DNA of 64,000 nt from Dendrolimus kikuchii (GCA_019925095.2 CM034402.1:12225501-12289500), one strand, 5' to 3'; shown: positions 10,000 to 21,189, counted from the stretch's first letter. Numbers and translations are program-made. The notes: generated from the sequence alone by a model not told the origin.

Positions 10000-10437
10000 T
10001 CAGTAGAATACGTAGAGAGAAGCGAAGTCTCTCATAAGGCCAAGCCTATCTAGACCATCTGTGAGTGTGGGATCATCAACAACGTGAATGGCTCGACGTT
10101 GAATACAGTCTAGGGGATCGAGTTGGTAGCCAGGTGCTCCAGCCCAAAAGTGTGAGCAGTACTCCATATGCGGGCTCACCTGGGTTTTACAAAGCACAAA
10201 GCGTTGCCGCGGCGTGAAATACTGCTTGGACCGGTTTAACATTCCCAGCTTCTTAGAGGCAAGTTTTGCCTTGCCTTCAAGATGGCCCCTGAACATCGTT
10301 CGCGATGTCAACACTGAGGATCCCAATACTCTTGGTGGGGGTAAGGGGAGTTCCTTGGAACTGAAGCGATTGCTCGAATGGAGTTTTTTTGGCAGAGAAT
10401 ACGTAGACCTATGTCTTCTTGGGGTTGAAATGGACAA
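10000..10437 (-). pseudogene. LINE reverse transcriptase thumb/C-terminal fragment
   Basis: Recognisable runs are SRTMFRGHLEGKAKLASKKL, HMEYCSHFWAGAPGYQLDPL and IQRRAIHVVDDPTLTDGLD. These follow the RT palm in CR1-like LINEs. The N-terminal part is scrambled relative to the family. Confidence 0.85.
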
Positions 10438-10462
10438 GGTTTTGTCTCCCCCATTCAGAGAC

Positions 10463-10930
10463 TCACTCTAAGGAATACTCTACTTCAGATACAAATCTAA
10501 CCCAACTTTCCTCTATAAATGATCGAGGAAAGTTTGCACGACCAGAGTACTGCGCATCGCCTGTGCTGCCATCCGCATTGGAATGAATGTTGCGAATAGA
10601 CAACATATCATTGATATGTAAGATGAACAACGTTGGCGATAGCACACAACCCTGGGGCATACCAGCGTTGATGGGCTTGAAACTAGAGCAACAACCGTCG
10701 ACAACGACCCTTTTTTGAGGACAAGGTGCACATGGGCAATCTTACACGAAGCGAGGACACAACCCTTGTAGTAAGAGAGAGTGAAAAGTCGGGCAAGGAC
10801 TGGCTGGGGACAGATCAGCTAAACACGTCTGCAGCACAATGGCAGGATTGCCATCAGGGCCAGAAGATTTTTTGACGTCGAGGGAGAGGAGAGCACATCG
10901 GACTACTTTTTGAGTTTGGAATTAAACATG
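10463..10930 (-). pseudogene. LINE reverse transcriptase palm, deleted and catalytically dead
   Basis: One frame gives a SGPDG...AIVLQT...SPVLARLF...KKG segment (about 10890-10705), and another gives VVVDGCCS...NAGMPQGCVLSP...HINDML (about 10705-10600). The stretch normally between KKG and VVVDG (RT motifs 1 to 3) is absent. The catalytic YADD box reads NADG, so an essential aspartate is lost. This is a dead copy. Confidence 0.82.
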
Positions 10931-11060
10931 CTATTCGCTGCAGTACTACATCTGCGATCCAGTCTCTGCTCGGATCAGAAGTTTCCGACAAGAAACATAA
11001 CTGCCTCCATGGGTAGGATGCATAGAATTTACGGAGTCCATCCCAATCTGCTGACCTATG

Positions 11061-11417
11061 TCACCACACTTTCCGTCGTCCAGCGGGACGAATCTGATCG
11101 GAAATAGGAAGGGGCACCACGAAAAATACCAGATAATGATCAGAGGTTCCCAGTGGAGCACTGATGGAGATCTGGTAGTTCTCCGGGTGTGTGGTCAGCA
11201 GAAGATCCAGCAAAGAAGACTCATGATCCACTCTATCCGGTATTCGGGTAAACTCTGTATTCACCTGAGTGAATCCAGTGGCGAGAGCAAATTCGTAGGC
11301 AGTAGTCCCTGACAGATTAGTTCTCGGGGAACCCAACCACTCAGCGTAATGAGCATTAAAATTCTCGAGTATGACTACATCTGCAAAAGGATACTGCCCA
11401 AAAACTTTGTCGGTCAC
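11061..11417 (-). pseudogene. LINE apurinic-type endonuclease fragment
   Basis: The 118-codon frame contains VVILENFNAHYAEWLGS, where the family has GDFNAHH, then SLLDLLLTTHPENY and APLGTSDHYLV. These are the later motifs of the exonuclease-endonuclease-phosphatase domain. The SDH catalytic histidine is present, while the aspartate of the GDFNAH box is replaced (ENFNAH). Confidence 0.85.
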
Positions 11418-11809
11418 CTCATGAACGAGTTAAAAAAAGCGAGCTGTTTCGATCCTTGTGCATTCCCTGCCATGGGACCGATATAATCACGCATAGATCC
11501 GGGTGGAACCACCAAAATCTACGCGTACCTACAAGATGGAAATGGCGACGAATTGTGAAGCTTGCCACCACCCCTGTCATGAGGACCACGACCACTCTGT
11601 CAAGAGTGTGACGACGGTGAAGAAGAAGAATAAGATGGAAATATCCCTATCTTCAAGGCCGTGGAGATTAGAATAAAAAAATAATAATAAAATTAGGTTA
11701 ACTTATTTCAGAAAAAACGGCAGTTACATAGGCAAGGACCTAATAATAATTATTATTTGATTTTTTGTGAGTATTTTATTTACATAAACTAACACCTGAC
11801 GGTATTTTG

Positions 11810-11960
11810 TAATTTGTATTTTGTATTTGTATTTTAAATACATATACTTGAAACGCTGTATTTTGTATTTTATATTTCAAATACCCGACTTAAAAGTATT
11901 TTGTATTTCGTATTTTAAATACATGCGAGATAGTATTTTGTAATTTGTATTTCAATTAAA
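11810..11960. repeat. subterminal repeats, right end of hAT element
   Basis: Inverted counterpart of the left cluster, with repeated TATTTTGTATTT and ATTTCAAATAC motifs. Confidence 0.85.
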
Positions 11961-11995
11961 GGAAACCATGTATTTTGCCCAGCCCTGTGTATATG

Positions 11996-12660
11996 TAACC
12001 CACACAACTAGCTTGCTTCTCTAAAACGTGGTAAGTTTTTTGCTAAGCCACGAAGATGAAGGCTATTCCGGATGGGCGATTTCTTAACGCGAGCCTTCCA
12101 CGTGACTCCGCAAATCTCTACAACGCGCGATACAGGCCTGTTCTAAGCGATCCGTTCCCGACTTAGGTAACTATATACGATATTTTAACATGCAGGTTTA
12201 CCCACTATTTTTACCTATAATTTACGTTTTGTACTATTCTTGATATTAGCTATTATAATATTATATTTTTAGCTACTTTATGACTTCATATAAATATTTT
12301 AAATGTTTGGGAATAGTAACCCTGTGCATCAAGTTATCCAATACACACAGTAGCATCTGCTGCTATCTCGCTTCCATTATTCTTTAGAAACATATTGACT
12401 CTATATACTTCTATGAAAACCATTCCCGATGGTTATGTAAGTAGGGTGGAATTTCATACAAAAGTGTATGGCTTATACTTCCATTCCCATTAGGCAGAAA
12501 CGCAGATTAAAAATATCTAAAATGAATTTAATAAAAATTGATCAAAAGCCCAGAAAACTAAATACAAATACATGAAATTACCATTGAAATATAACTATAA
12601 TTATGTACAACATAAAGAACAATAATGGTCAGTAACAAATTAGCAATTTCTTTCATTACA
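11996..12660. other. unrecognised DNA
   Basis: A GC-richer segment (about 12030-12170) may be the other half of the sequence interrupted by the hAT element. No coding signal. Confidence 0.4.
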
Positions 12661-12671
12661 AAGAGTGAAAA

Positions 12672-12805
12672 TAGATAGATAGATAACACTTTATTGCTCA
12701 CCAAAACAAACAAATATCAAAACAAAATGCATAATTACAGTAGTTCTTGGCAAAACAACAGGCGGTCTTGTCGCTAAAAGCGATCTCTTCCAGGCAACCC
12801 AGCTT
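12672..12805 (-). mobile_element. LINE 3' end with GATA tail, copy 1
   Basis: GATA repeats, ACTTTATTG (a polyadenylation signal in reverse) and the block GCGGTCTTGTCGCTAAAAG..CTCTTCCAGGCAACC are shared with 13561-13690, 15776-15905 and 48245-48345. The copy at 15776 continues into LINE coding sequence, which identifies the family. Confidence 0.75.
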
Positions 12806-13560
12806 AAAAGAAATTCTTATCTAATCTGGCGATGTAGGTGTTGCAGAAAAGATAAGACTGAAAGGAAAGATAGGACTGTACAATTTAAATATACATTACT
12901 CACACTAATTTATAAATTTAATACATATATAAATATAATAGTAATATATATACGTATATGCAAAATAATATAAATAAATATATTTGTTAACATTATAAGT
13001 GACAAGCATTTCTTTCTAAGTGAGTTCAGAAATGTAGGTAAAATCCGAAAATAGTTATAGGCAAAAGTTCACATAACGTGATATTGTATTTCTATTAATA
13101 AAAATTAACATTTGCGGGTAGAGAGATAATTGAATGATAACATCGCGCTCGCATAGGATGTTTATCTTACTATCGCCTTGTACGTTTATCCTCATCACAT
13201 TTCGACTGTTATTAGATTTGGTTAATATAAGTATTAATTAAGTTATAATCATTATATTTCCTGATATAAAACATATCTTTTGTATAAGACAAAGAAAGCC
13301 TCACTACTCAAATATACGCTTATGCAAGAAAGTTTGTTTGCTACTTTCTGTGCGGTTTTATGTAAGTTAACATTTACTCGAATTGACAAGACTTCCTAAA
13401 CTTGCTATTAAATTTTACTAAATTCTCAAAATTTATCATGGATTTATTGATTTGATTATTAAACTATTGAATAAAGACTTCAATATCACTATATTGACTT
13501 ATTTGATTATTTTAACCCCGTTTTTAACAATTTAATCATCAAACTAATAAATTAAATACA
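12806..13560. other. AT-rich DNA, nothing recognised
   Basis: Low-complexity AT-rich sequence with no frame or repeat I can name. Confidence 0.5.
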
Positions 13561-13690
13561 TGAATGAATGAATGAAAACACTTTATTTTTCACCAAAAAT
13601 TTAAACTTAAAAACTAGATACAATAAATGTTGAACAAAGGGCGGCCTTATCGCTTAAAGCCATCTCTTCCAGGCAACCCCTTAAACTAAG
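13561..13690 (-). mobile_element. LINE 3' end with ATGA tail, copy 2
   Basis: Same 3' block as copy 1 (GCGGCCTTATCGCTTAAAG..TCTCTTCCAGGCAACCCC), but the tail microsatellite is GAATn. Confidence 0.75.
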
Positions 13691-14500
13691 GAAAATATTA
13701 AAACATGACAGTGGCGGTGTAGACAATAAATAATATAAAATGTTCAAAATATATAAAATAAATAAAAATCTTTATTATTTACATGCTTCCTGATAAAAAT
13801 ATTAAAAAGTCAAAGTCAAAATATTTTAGTGTATCTACTTAATAATAATTTTATTAATATCACTAATTGTGTATTTAATCGATATTTCTTTATTATGTAT
13901 GTATACACTTACTATTCACTGCTCAATATCAAAATTAGAAAATCCAGTTATTAGATAGATCTAGGTCTTTAAGTATTTTTTCTTAGTTTGAAAAATGGAA
14001 ATATGCGCTATTATTTATTTTTTTCCAAAAAATACATTAAGTATTTGGAATAACATGGTGGACATATTGTTTATAGTCAATAAATAAAGGTTGGATTCTT
14101 TTCATATTTTTATAAATATACATATGAAAAGTATATAACTTAATCATTATTCCTAAAGCAAGCTTCCATGATATTGAAATTTTAATTTTTGCTCATAAAA
14201 CTTACACTAAACGTTCTACAAAATTATACTTTGTACATAGTAGCAGTAATGTTATACGGAGCACTCAACCATGTCACACTTATGAGACGTAGACAGTGAC
14301 AAACTTGTCTTGTAACGGGTAAGAACACCTATTCCGGACACGAAGGACTTTCAACATCGAAGGCTGATACAGGCAATTTATTTTCGTAAGAAAGTTCACA
14401 TTAATGTCAAGAGCAGGCAATTTATCTTAGCTTAATACGTGTGAAACGCTTATTGGCTGTCGTGGGATTATACGATGATAAGATGATTTATATTCTAATA
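13691..14500. other. AT-rich DNA, nothing recognised
   Basis: No coding or repeat structure seen. The part after about 14290 has mixed composition up to the next LINE. Confidence 0.45.
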
Positions 14501-14509
14501 CTAATTATT

Positions 14510-15126
14510 TTATTGATTAACGGCTCTCCATAGGTTGTGGTTTATACACGGTAATCCGGTTCAAAGGCCCGTGTGTGGGATTCACCAGGTCGAGGTGGTA
14601 CTAGCACCTCATGTATTAAGTGCTATTGCCACGCTGCAACTAGGCACTGACTAAAACCCCTGTCCAATTCCCGAACGTTGCCTATCCGGGCTGTAGGCTC
14701 GCTCGCGTATTCCCCAGCATGGACGAACGACGGCCGGCCCTTTTACTGGCTGGCCACACTAATTGTTAGCCGGAGAACTGGTTCTCTCCGGCTATCTCGT
14801 GTCTTGCCTCGAGGCGAGAGGGGCGCGGAGGGGGGGAACCGGTGCGCGTGGAACTGCGTCAGGTGGAACGTCCAGGGTGTCGCCTCTGCAGCCATTCTGG
14901 CATCATCGGTTTTAACGCTTGGATAACGGCGAGGCCGGCGCTGGGGTTTTTAAGGCGGTCCGCCCACTCTGCAATCTGGGCCTGGCGCAAATTGATTCTG
15001 CGCCACACGACCTCACGAGGAACAGGTCGGCAACCACTGGCCTCCTCCTCACGCCGCGCGTACAAGGAGGCCAGTATTCTGGCCTCTAGGTCTCAGGCAG
15101 GGCGCCGGCTAGCAGAGAGAGAATAA
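14510..15126 (-). mobile_element. R1-clade-like LINE fragment, 3' end
   Basis: A GC-rich block stands out from AT-rich flanks. Its lower end shares with 3968-4379 a 3' UTR pattern: TGTGGGATTC, CACTAG/ACTAGC, TGCCACG and ACTAAAACCCCTG in the same order. Its upper end codes on the minus strand for part of ORF2. The two fragments are diverged, not recent duplicates. Confidence 0.75.
14859..15065 (-). pseudogene. LINE ORF2 fragment upstream of the zinc finger
   Basis: The frame contains REEEASGCRPVPREVVWRR and ALKPMMPEWLQRRH. MPEWLQRRHG followed, in another frame, by TFHLTQ corresponds to the PEWL.RRHGRLTFRLTQ region just before the C-terminal finger in R1-type LINEs. A frameshift and a deletion remove the finger itself. 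Confidence 0.68.
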
Positions 15127-15300
15127 CTATATGTAGCTAGCTGTTACTCTTAACTTCATCCCTATTATTTTATTTCATTGCGAATAACCGATCTAATAAT
15201 ACAAACGGAAAATACTAATCTACATGTTTACATAAAAGGTCTTCAGTGGTAAGATAACTTATTTTTGTTAGTATATCTAGACTGCTTATTAGGTGTGTGA

Positions 15301-15624
15301 CGTACACACCATGATCAAATTGGAGAAATGTTAAAGAAAGGTAAGGTAAAAAGCATCTCAAATAAACATGCATGTATCAAGAGATTAATAAAAGTAGATA
15401 AAGCGAAAGTTTTTTGTCAGGGTAGTGATAAGTGGAAATTCGTCGTATCTGCCTACCCCAATGAGAAACAACCTCTCTTTGTTTTAAGCGACATTTGCGA
15501 AATCGTGTCGATAGAGGAGTTTGAAGTTTCAATGACCCACAAAAAGACTTCATTAGTAAACTACATACTATATTTAAAAAAGAAAAAATCTGTAGTTTTC
15601 AGTTGGAAACCAGATTCATTATAA
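15301..15624 (+). pseudogene. LINE ORF C-terminal fragment, diverged subfamily
   Basis: The open frame starts upstream of the ATG at 15328 and reads HHDQIGEMLKKGKVKS, then ACIKRL.KVDKAKVFC and KWKFVVSAYP. The same order occurs in the LINE at 26219-27061 (HDQIDRVLAEGDVRS...WRSVVSVYP), but identity is low. The frame runs about 50 codons beyond the usual end, with a lysine-rich tail, probably readthrough into flanking sequence after loss of the stop. Confidence 0.72.
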
Positions 15625-15713
15625 TTCCTTAAGTTTGAGACATTAGGATGCAAGAAAACCATCAAGTCAATTCTGTCACAAAATGTCGCTTAAAACAAAT
15701 AGCCTTTCACCCC

Positions 15714-15716
<3 letters not shown>

Positions 15717-15775
<59 letters not shown>
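15717..15775. repeat. TA microsatellite
   Basis: About 59 bp of uninterrupted TA, continuing into GATA units of a LINE tail. It probably grew from that tail. Confidence 0.95.
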
Positions 15776-15792
<17 letters not shown>

Positions 15793-15984
15793 CTCTTTAT
15801 TGTACACCAATACAAGTATGAACTTAAAGACTAAAATTATATCTAGTTATGTACAAAGGGCGGTCTTATCGCTAAAAAGCGATCTCTTCCAGACAACCCC
15901 AGAAATGAATTGAGATGATAATGGCGATGGTGGTATACGTAACATATAGTACAAAATACTTACATTTTAATAATAAATACATAC

Positions 15985-15986
<2 letters not shown>

Positions 15987-16059
<73 letters not shown>
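15987..16059. repeat. TA microsatellite inside LINE 3' UTR
   Basis: About 73 bp of TA. Confidence 0.95.
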
Positions 16060-16062
<3 letters not shown>

Positions 16063-16150
16063 GAAATATTATATATTACATAGATATATACTTAATATAC
16101 ATACCATACAAATACATATCTACAAAATATATAAATGTTTATAAGTGAAT

Positions 16151-16667
16151 TTAAATATTATATTCCAACGACAGGTAGTATTTTTTGATCATAGTTTTAA
16201 ATATCGCTAGCGATTTTGCTTGTCTGATTGTAACAGGAAGCGCGTTCCAGAGCTGTATAGCCTTAACAGTAAAAGAATTGTTATAAAAAGTTGAGTTATG
16301 CGCAGGAGTGTTCAATTTAAGTTTAGTAGAAGGGCGTAAATTATGAGAGCACGAAAGAAATATCAAAATTTTGTTTAAGGTAATCAGGAGTATTAGGGAC
16401 AAATAAAATACTATAGAGTAAAGCAAGGATGTGAGTATTCCGGCGAAATCGAATTGGCAACCACTTGAGTTTTTTTCGGAATTCAGAGACATGGTCATAT
16501 TTGCGTAGTCCAAATATGAACCTTATACAAAAATTTTGGAGGCGCTCAAGTTTATTAAGTTGTTCTTGGGTTAAATTTAGATAGCTGGCGTCAGCATAAT
16601 CAAGGAGAGGAAGTAATAAGGATACTGCTAGCTTAATTTTGGTGGAAGTGGGTAAGAAATTTCTCAA
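16151..16667 (-). pseudogene. LINE reverse transcriptase C-terminal region, frameshifted
   Basis: The first frame (16667-16341) gives [35 protein letters not shown] and WLPIRFRRNTHILALLYSI. The second (to 16151) gives LKLNTPAHNSTFYNNSFTVK and AIQLWNALPVTIRQAKS. The order matches the end of Jockey/CR1/L2-type LINE ORF2. At least one frameshift around 16370-16420 separates the halves. Confidence 0.85.
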
Positions 16668-16678
16668 CCTTCTAAGGG

Positions 16679-17145
<467 letters not shown>

Positions 17146-17672
17146 AAGTTTTTGAGACTTTGATCTGGTCATATTTTGCGAGTTCTGATGCCCCACTTCC
17201 TCCTGCCCCTATCCCATTTTCCCTATTCCATCCCCCTATTCTAATCCTACATCCAATCTGATCGCCACGTTAAGAATACCAGCAAATTACTACATGGAAT
17301 GGAACGCGCAATTCAAATATATTGACATCTGCGACCGATAAGGGAATTTCCCGACGTCTTCAAAAAATCTCGATGTTCGGAACAATACATGTTATTAATT
17401 AGCTCTTTCATGTTTTTTAAATAAATATTATCTATATAAATAATAATATATAAATATTATAATACAAATATTATCTACGAGTATCTCCATCACATTCATG
17501 ATCCCTTCTACTCCATTACTCTTGTCTAATCCGTCTATCTCGTCCCCTTATCTCTTAAAGATTGGCAACGCGTTGGCTTTACCCCTGGTGTTGGAAACAT
17601 CTATAAGTCACGGTAACCACTTTCCATGAGCTGGGTCTTATGCCTGTTAGCTAGGTTCGCAAAAAAAAAATT
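17146..17672 (+). mobile_element. CR1-like LINE 3' UTR pieces
   Basis: CCCTATCCCATTTTCCCTATTCC (about 17210-17232) and GGCAACGCGTTGGCTTTACCCC..GGTAACCACTTTCCATGAG, followed by an A run at about 17661-17670, match the layout at 20350-20650. An AT-rich insert (about 17290-17510) separates the two parts. Confidence 0.65.
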
Positions 17673-17867
17673 GAGCTGAACCTGAATAGATAGGGTCCTT
17701 AAATCAAAGGAAAATTTATCATTTGGATTGTGTTCCCGCATTTTACAATAATGCGCTAACTGCATTGCGTACTACGAGCACATATTTGCCAGAACACGAC
17801 ACGCAAGTAATGCCATTAGCAGACGTTTTATATTCAACTTCTCATTACAATGACGCACGTACATATA

Positions 17868-17985
17868 GGTATAGATATACTTTTTTCATACTGTCAATCG
17901 TACTAAGAACAGGACGATTAATAGATCGTGTCAAATTTTAACCGATAGTAAGGCAATTGAACGGTGAAAAAAACATATCTATACC
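17868..17985. mobile_element. small palindromic MITE, copy 1
   Basis: A 118-bp element with perfect ends GGTATAGATAT and ATATCTATACC. Its internal TTTAACCGATAGTAAGGCAA-type block is shared with 18179-18295 and 50429-50554. Confidence 0.7.
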
Positions 17986-18178
17986 CGTAAATAAATTTAA
18001 AATAGCATCTGTGATTTAAATAAATGCCATGATATAAGTGAAAAATGCTGTTTAAACCATGCTTAATCGTTAAATTACTATTTTTGAATTTTGGTGTAAA
18101 TGTATACATTTGAATGTCTGTTCCAAACAGGCTCCGAAACGGTTAAATTATTTTAAAAATAATTGTTCTCTATGGCCC

Positions 18179-18295
18179 GTTCCTATATCGTACCAACCAA
18201 TCATTTATCTTACTATTGGTTAACATTCGACATACAAGTAATGTTAAAATTTAATCGGTGGTAAGGCAAGTGAATGAAGAATAAGATATAGGGAC
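18179..18295. mobile_element. small palindromic MITE, copy 2
   Basis: Ends GTTCCTATATC and GATATAGGGAC are near inverted repeats. The interior is itself partly palindromic (CTTACTATTGGTTAA / TTTAATCGGTGGTAAG). Confidence 0.75.
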
Positions 18296-18665
18296 CAGAC
18301 ATTAAATTTATGTCTATATTTCCTACGCGAGCAAAGTGGCGGCCTCAACTACATCATTTTTATTATTAGACAACACACTAAGCAGTAATTCTTCAAGTTA
18401 ATTTTGGAATTTGTGTTCTCTAATACGTGCAAAAAACGCCTTCAATGCGATTCACGCAATAGAAAAATATCAGAAGTAATCAGGCTATCATTATTTCTAA
18501 TTTGGACTGCCCGGTTGTATCAATCAAGTAACTATTGATTAGTTCCACGTAATTCCACACAACCCCTTTCCAAAGGATATCAATTCCACATAGGTATATA
18601 TTTACCTAAATTGCTTTAGTACTAGTGAGAGTAAGAAAGGCCAATAAACTATATTATATGTTACA
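18296..18665. other. unrecognised AT-rich DNA
   Basis: No frame or repeat recognised. Confidence 0.45.
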
Positions 18666-18683
18666 CGACGTCGGCCTAATTCG

Positions 18684-19812
18684 TTAACCTGCTAAGTCCG
18701 TTTTGGGCATTTTTGACTTTTTATACTTTTCGTAAAGTTTAGACGATTGTCTACCTGATGGTAAAGAAATAAAGTCGATATATATCTAAAAAGTGTTAGA
18801 AATTCCATGTCTGAAAACCTGCTTTCTGACTAATAGTAAATTTCCACAACGAAAATCTGCTATATCCCCAAAGAGGCGCAGCGTTGTGCTGAAAATATTC
18901 CCCTACCCTCTGCCTGTTGCGACGACTTAAGTTTTGCAGTTTTTTAAGTAATTTTAAGTGAATTAACAACATACATGTTATATCATTGTAGTAAACAAGG
19001 TAAATTTACTACTATATGTAAACTATTTTATTCTGTTCTAAGCAAGTATCTTTAAAGACATTGAATTTTAACTATTTAAGTGTAGGGTCTGTGTGTGTGT
19101 TTCATTAAATTATTTTTTTTCGTAGCTTTACATAAAAATGTTCCATGTCCAGTTGTTTTTAGGATGTCCCTGGTAGATTTGGCTGCTAAGATTTATGAAT
19201 TATTATTGAAAATTATTGGAAGGATTAGAAAATGTTACGAAGTTAAACCTGTAACCAAATAACATACTGCACGCTTTAGTAAACGTTCAGTTAGAATATC
19301 CAACATCAAAGGAGATTACGCGAGGCACAACAGATGACAATTTAAACAAAATTTATTGTGAGACAAATGGCAATATCAATAATATATCCCTAACTGATTT
19401 TCCAAAAAATACTTTGATCACGGAAAACAGGGATACAATTTCTTCTCCTAGGCCCTACCCTAGCTCCATACGTTTTGTTTATAATAGTCCCATTTCAAAT
19501 GAAATTTTAATTATAATACCATTACAAATTGAAATACAGTTCTATTTCAAACACAAAGAGATCTAATAACTTTCTTTATCATCTTAAAGTATATTCAAAT
19601 TGGAAATTCACGACGAAAAGCTCCTAACTAATTGTTTTAATGGTTTTTTTAAATCTGTACATAAGATATCCAACTATTAACATTTGCAAAATGTCAAGGA
19701 CATTTTTAGAGACCAACGGGATTTTCAGAATCTTATTATCTAAAGAGAATATAATTTAATTCATATTTTTCTTCCTCCTGTAAACTATGTATAAATGGAC
19801 TTAGCAGGTTAA
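18684..19812. mobile_element. piggyBac-like non-autonomous element
   Basis: TTAA at 18684-18687 and 19809-19812 flank an 1121-bp interior that begins CCTGCTAAGTCC and ends with its exact reverse complement. TTAA targets with CC-starting ends are characteristic of piggyBac elements. There is no transposase frame. Outside both TTAA sites an 18-bp sequence continues as an inverted repeat (18666-18683 and 19813-19830, 16 of 18 matching). So either the element entered the centre of a palindrome or its true terminal repeats are about 34 bp long. Confidence 0.72.
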
Positions 19813-19884
19813 CAAATTAGGCCGACGACGAGTATGTATTTGACTCATGTGGCTTTGCTGTAAGAAAATTTGGGGATGGAAAAG

Positions 19885-20080
19885 TTACTTTCTGTACACG
19901 CAGTAGTAGCGAAACTTCAGAGAATATATACTCACAGATAATTCTTCTCTAACTTTTATTAATATAAATTATATAATTCCTTTAGCATATATCCGTCAAC
20001 AATCAACATGTTATAATTCAAAATAAAGTTCTTAAGTATCACTTTAAATTTTTCACTGTTTTAGTCTAAAAATCAAATTC
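19885..20080 (+). repeat. interspersed repeat B, copy 1
   Basis: Matches the reverse complement of about 52950-53110, including CTCACAGAT.ATTCTTCTCTAAC and TTTTTCACTGTTTTAG. A third partial piece (GCAGTAGAAGTGAAAC) is at 20681-20696. Confidence 0.65.
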
Positions 20081-20272
20081 ATCGTCAAATTGATCGTGTA
20101 CTAGCGGAGGGTGATGTCAGGAGCCTTAAGAACAGACGAGTGTGCATGACAAGAGTTATGAATGTCAAAGAAGCAAGTGAGGTGTGTAAGAATGGGCCTA
20201 AATGGCGCTCTGTTGTTCGTGCCTACCCCGCAAGGGAACTGGCGTGAAGTTATGTATGTATGTATGTATAGT
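20080..20272 (+). pseudogene. LINE C-terminus with GTAT tail (truncated copy)
   Basis: Fifty-five codons plus a TGA (20080-20247) read from HRQIDRVLAEGDVRSLKN to VVRAYPARELA. This is the same C-terminus as the longer copy at 26219-27061, without a stop inside. It is followed directly by AGTTATGTATGTATGTAT, the tail of this family. It is 5'-truncated. Confidence 0.85.
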
Positions 20273-20344
20273 CTAAAAAATATTACTTACAGAACATTAT
20301 CATATCACACTTTGAAAAATAATTTATTATTATGTTACTGCTAC

Positions 20345-20655
20345 ATCTAGGATGGCATCTGGACTGGCATCTGGGATACATTTTAAGTTCCAATGGCCTA
20401 CATCGCCCCATCCCCTATCCCACTTTCTCTATTTCTCCCCCTATTCTAATCCCATAGAAGAGATGGCTTCTATCTTGTTCCTCTTGCCTGATCCCTGTTT
20501 ATCATCCCTCTATCCCCTCTTCTTTATCCCAACCTAAACGCTGGCAACGCGTTACTTTCGCCCCTGGTTTTGCAAGTATCTATAGGCGATCGTTAACCAC
20601 TTTCCATGAGCTGGGCCGTCTGCTAGTTTGCCAGCTTTGCAATTAAAAAATAAAT
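20345..20655 (+). mobile_element. CR1-like LINE 3' UTR with A-rich tail
   Basis: The block CCCTATCCCACTTTCTCTA..CTGGCAACGCGTTA..TATAGGCGATCGTTAACCACTTTCC..GGGCCGTCTGC ends in AATTAAAAAATAAA. It is the plus-strand counterpart of the 3' UTR at 9706-9770. Confidence 0.75.
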
Positions 20656-20740
20656 GTGTGTGTATGTGCAGTTCACACGCAGTAGAAGTGAAACAGAGTG
20701 TGACAAGGGGTGGGAGGTATTCTAAATTAGATGACGTCAC

Positions 20741-21189
20741 ACTTCATATATTATATTGTTATAATATATTTCAGCTTTAATACATGAAATTTGAAGTATC
20801 GACGAAAATCTTCAAAACAATTCCCAACTCTATATGTATGAGCATTGTGTTTACATGATATAAATATAATGTATTCTAACTCATTCTTTCGCAGCCTTAG
20901 TTCTATAGATTTGTGTGTTTTACTCTATTTAGTGTTGCTTTTTCATTCATCGAGTGTCAAATCACAACAATTCTAAAATATGTAAAGCTTTAGATTTTTT
21001 TCGTCGTTCTGTCTGAAAGTTTAAAGCCCTAGATGGGCTTTGAAGCGGTTCAACGGATTTCAATGAAAATTAACAAAAATTTCATGTACGGTCGATCTAC
21101 TTTAATATTTTTACCGGTTCAGAAAATATACATATAAATATTGATCCCCATGGGAACGAAGTCTTGGGGACAGTTTAATGTCCCTGCTC
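20741..21189. other. unrecognised DNA with a SINE-like block
   Basis: About 20990-21130 has the style of a short repeat (TCTGTCTGAAAG..CGGATTTCAATGAAAATT) that I recognise only vaguely. No terminal features. Confidence 0.35.

Larger units (their letters stand above)
9706..11640 (-). mobile_element. CR1-like LINE, internally deleted, inside the hAT element
   Basis: On the minus strand the order is endonuclease (about 11417-11061), reverse transcriptase pieces (about 10900-10463), RT thumb/C-terminal region (about 10437-9770) and a 3' UTR ending in a T run on the plus strand (about 9709-9716). The 3' UTR motif GCAGACAGGCTGACGGCCC recurs in several truncated copies in this window. The ORF is broken by frameshifts and a large deletion. 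CR1 is my best clade guess from the C-terminal motifs. Confidence 0.85.
9103..11995 (+). mobile_element. hAT element with 8-bp target duplication
   Basis: TGTATATG lies on both sides (9103-9110 and 11988-11995) of an element with ends CAGGGTTGGGCA and, inverted, CAGGGCTGGGCA. Both features are diagnostic of hAT transposons. Each end carries dense subterminal copies of a palindromic GTATTTGAAATAC-like motif (about 9125-9300 and 11810-11960), likely transposase-binding sites. I see no hAT transposase, so the copy is non-autonomous. The LINE in the interior accounts for about 1.9 kb of its length. Confidence 0.92.
15776..16678 (-). mobile_element. 5'-truncated LINE with GATA tail
   Basis: On the minus strand, RT C-terminal coding (16667-16151) is followed by a 3' UTR containing a TA tract (15987-16059), the GCGGTCTTATCGCTAAAAAG block, an inverted AATAAAG signal and a GATA tail. 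This links the tail-only copies at 12672, 13561 and 48245 to a LINE. Confidence 0.82.

Noticed and set aside
15915..16148. Open frame encoding alternating Ile-Tyr
   Set aside because: It is the translation of a TA microsatellite. The same applies to frames at 16639-16839, 27547-27868, 41978-42196 and 54330-54706.
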